A DNA stretch of 42,932 nucleotides, taken from assembly GCA_000733355.1 (NCBI GenBank), contig JNVV01000094.1:1-42932 (forward strand). The letters are read 5' to 3'. Source of the stretch: Falciphora oryzae. Its lineage: Eukaryota; Ascomycota; Sordariomycetes; Magnaporthales; Magnaporthaceae. The position numbers were made by a program, and so were the translations under genes. The notes below the pieces were generated by a model. That model searched no databases, was not told where the DNA came from, and saw nothing but the letters and a program-made list of their open reading frames with translations. This document shows positions 40,624-42,932 of this stretch, one piece after another; the stretch's first letter is position 1, and each line of letters opens with the position of its first letter.

Positions 40624-42160
40624 ATACCTCGCCCTTCTATCAACCTTAAACCGTATCGCGCTTTTATTACCCAAACTTACGCTGCAGGCACTAGCCGCGC
40701 CGAAATCTTATCATGGCTTCGCATTAAAAAAAACCTTTTTCTTACCCTTCGTACGTTTAACCGGGTTTTGCGCAAATGGGGCGTGGAAGCTCGCAAAGGT
40801 TAAACTTTTTTTACCCTTAACCTCCTCCCTCGTATCCAAAAGCTCTTTTTTAAACATCTTTATTTAGATGTTGAAATTTTCGAAATCTTTTTTACTGAAG
40901 GGTTTACTATTTCCCTTTGCGGCTTACGACGATTCCGCCTCCAGCACGACATCCGGCGCCGCCTTACTCCCGAACTCCGGAATCTAGTACGGCAGCAACT
41001 AGACGAATACTTCCGTATTGACAAGTACATTACCAATATCGTCCATTCTTACGGCCGCAACCATTTATACACCTATGTACGCCAGCAAATAATTTGTGCT
41101 TTAAAAAAGTTAGTATTCGAAGTTTACTGCACCTACTACGAAGCTAACGTGCAAAAACGGCGCCATTACGGATACCGGCGCAAAAAAGGGTATACTACCC
41201 CTGGCCTTAATTGGATCTGGTCAGTGGATGGCTATATAAAACTTGCACCTTTTAGTATCGAAATTTACGTAGCTATCGATGCCCATTTTCGCTTTATTCC
41301 CTGGTTTTACGTAGGCGTTTACGCACGCACAGCATGCAGCGTTATTACGCAATACTTGCATGTTGTTAAACACTATGGCTTCCTCCCTCTTATTATCCGT
41401 GCAGATCGTAAAGTGGAAACGGAACTTTTGTGCGCAGTGTAATACCTCCTTACCAAGGCTGCCTTAGCTGCAAAAACAAGGCAGCTTCGGCTGAAAGGAA
41501 GTGCGAGTATGTTATCGGGTGTAGGCCCTAGTACGACATATGCATAAGAGAGTTCTTCCGCAATACCTACTGCGCCTACTTTTGGCCCCGAAATATCACC
41601 CGCACAGCAGGAGCCGGAGGAAATTCCCATTCAAGAATGCTTTATTTTTGGGAAAAGCGTGTTTAACGTCAAAATCGAAAATTGGTAATCCCGATTGTGC
41701 CCAAGCAGAGCCCAGTTTTAGCGTGTAAATATCTGTACCCTCCTGTTCAAGTTAATTTATTACTAACAACTTCAAATCTTTTTAAGCAAACTAGCGATAG
41801 AGGGTTTTTATGTTAAAGGAATCCTTATGGATGATATCGCCCTCCTTTTCATCTACATGCCCATCATCCGCCAAAAGTTCGCAGACTTTGTTTCCCTTTG
41901 GAACAACCACCGCATCCGACGACAACCTCAACGACCTTATATTATCCCGGGACGCCCCTAGCACCTGTACCACACTCCGAAAGATGGCATTCGAGATTGG
42001 CGTTATCACACGGAAGAACCTGTGGACTCACCTAATCGGCCCCACAGAAGGTCCGGGAACCGGTATAGGTGCCCAACGGCCCCGAGGCCCAAAGGCCGAA
42101 GGCCGGAGGGGCAATGTAAATTATATATTCAATACTTCGCACGGATCACAAGGTGGTTTA
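40624..42160 (+). pseudogene. Integrase-core DDE transposase relic
   Basis: One frame can be read from 40624 to about 42160 without indels, broken by stops. The apparent start codon is ATA (40624-40626), likely ATG before a TG-to-TA change. The N-terminal part (RAEILSWLRIKKNLFLTLRT) looks like a helix-turn-helix region. The core reads LNWIWSVDGYIKLAPF (first Asp, codon 41227), IYVAIDAHFRFIPWFYVG, IIRADRK-ETELL (second Asp, codon 41404) and KIENW*SRL (third acidic residue Glu, codon 41677), then ALLFIYMPIIRQKF, WNNHRIRRQ and YHTPKDGIRDW. This pattern fits an integrase-core (rve-like) transposase family common as repeats in fungi. It is inactive through stops. Terminal repeats of the element were not identified. 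Confidence 0.7.
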
Positions 42161-42412
42161 TATAAACCCTGCTATCTCCTATATCCTCCAGGAAAGATTC
42201 CTTCTTCCTCAAGCATCTCTTGAGCCCATAGAAAGATTATTTGCAATCTAGAGATTCTTTCTCCAAGCCGTCTTTAACCCCTTGTTACATTAAAGCAGGG
42301 TTCGAATGCGAGGACCTTTGGATGGGCTTATCGTGGTGTTGATTTCGCATATCCATTGTTTAAAAAAGGAGGCGAATAAACCTTTAACTTTTCGCCTTCC
42401 CCTTCCTAACCT
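42161..42412. other. Intergenic, no gene seen
   Basis: A short stretch between the transposase relic and the low-complexity frame, probably still transposon flank. Confidence 0.4.
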
Positions 42413-42838
42413 TTAAACATTTCGTCCTTTCCAAAACTGGAGGGTATTTTGTACGAGCTGTAGGTTTTTTTCGGGATCGTCGTTATAATCGCTGTTATTT
42501 TTGTCGTCGCTATTATCGCCATCCTCATCCCCGCCATCCCCATTCCCATCCCCATCCCCGCCATCCCCGCCATTTTTATCCCCGCTATTTTTACTAATAT
42601 CCATACGGTTTGGGATAGGTGTTAGGGGTGGCGGGGTGGAGCTAAAAGGCGTAATAAGGTCGGAATCTAGCAGTTCGACACCCAACAGCCCTGTAGTGAT
42701 AGATGGCTGGGACTGCTGGGATTGCGCGAGAAGTGACGGCGACGAAGGCGAAATAGACATTTTGCCTATAGGTGAAATATTGTTTATTGCAAATAAAAGG
42801 TATATTGAGGGGAAAATACGGTGGCTGTTCGTGGGCAC
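42413..42838 (-). CDS. Low-complexity Asp/Gly/Asn-rich open frame, doubtful
   Basis: A 141-codon minus-strand frame; a likelier start is the internal ATG at 42760 (MSISPSSPSLLAQSQQSQ, 115 residues). It is Ser/Gln/Pro-rich at the N-terminus, then has a GGDGDGNGDGG-type acidic stretch (about residues 90-115 of the long form) encoded by a CCATCCCC-like simple repeat, and ends NTLQFWKGRNV. This composition resembles disordered N-termini of fungal transposon proteins. The window edge lies close by, and introns cannot be judged. It may equally be a non-coding simple repeat. Confidence 0.3.
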   Translation of the reverse strand: MPTNSHRIFPSIYLLFAINNISPIGKMSISPSSPSLLAQSQQSQPSITTGLLGVELLDSDLITPFSSTPPPLTPIPNRMDISKNSGDKNGGDGGDGDGNGDGGDEDGDNSDDKNNSDYNDDPEKNLQLVQNTLQFWKGRNV

Positions 42839-42932
42839 AAAAGTTGTGGTTGGGGGTTGAGAACGAATTGTGCCAAACCCCGACTTTTTCGCACCATCTT
42901 ACCTCAGACCAGATGGTGGTGAAGTTGAGGGG

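Overview
The window looks like nuclear DNA of a filamentous ascomycete (Pezizomycotina, probably Sordariomycetes). The evidence is short GT-AG introns with CTGAC/CTAAT-type branch sites, GC-rich single- or few-exon genes of typical fungal families, and AT-rich transposon relics whose damage is almost purely C-to-T and G-to-A. Most relic stop codons are TAG/TAA where Gln or Trp is expected, and the CpA-to-TpA context is what repeat-induced point mutation (RIP) produces. The genome therefore appears two-speed: intact GC-rich gene islands between AT-rich repeat deserts. No bacterial features, CRISPR array, rRNA or convincing tRNA were seen.

Layout. 1-1985: 3' part of a Ty3/gypsy retrotransposon (integrase, chromodomain, 3' LTR), with a small copia-like solo LTR nested in the integrase. 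2584-3221: a small secreted Pro/Arg-rich repeat protein. 3222-5380: no supported gene. 5505-10052: two secreted glycoside hydrolases on the + strand, a GH29 alpha-L-fucosidase and a clan-A (GH39-like) enzyme with two introns, one of them GC-AG. 10332-11256: a MITE, a possible solo LTR and homopolymer tracts. 11812-18250: first half of a secondary-metabolism-like island, with a CipB-like reductase, an MFS transporter and two decayed BBE-type FAD oxidoreductases. 18701-20003: a nest of repeats, comprising a gypsy solo LTR with an intact target duplication, a 437-bp near-perfect foldback MITE, a MITE fragment and a small inverted repeat. 20688-29614: second half of the island, with two divergent paralogous acyltransferases, an FAD monooxygenase, an FSH/LovG-like serine hydrolase and a BAHD acyltransferase. 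30180-31005: a broken DHA2-type MFS transporter. 31400-32450: an intron-bearing relic of a Cys-rich protein. 32672-40392: an essentially full-length Tad1-like LINE flanked by a 17-bp target duplication. 40624-42160: a nearly full-length integrase-core DDE transposase relic. 42413-42838: a low-complexity Asp/Gly-rich reading frame.

How the genes may work together. Reductase, transporters, BBE oxidoreductases, three acyltransferases, monooxygenase and LovG-like hydrolase form a plausible tailoring-and-export set for an acylated (possibly polyketide) metabolite. No PKS, NRPS or terpene synthase lies in the window. Three members (two BBE oxidases, one MFS) are pseudogenes, and the set is split by the repeat nest, so the pathway may be decaying, rearranged, or dependent on a core enzyme elsewhere. 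The glycosidase pair is a separate extracellular carbohydrate-degrading unit. Family assignments come from reading motifs by eye; no database search was run.
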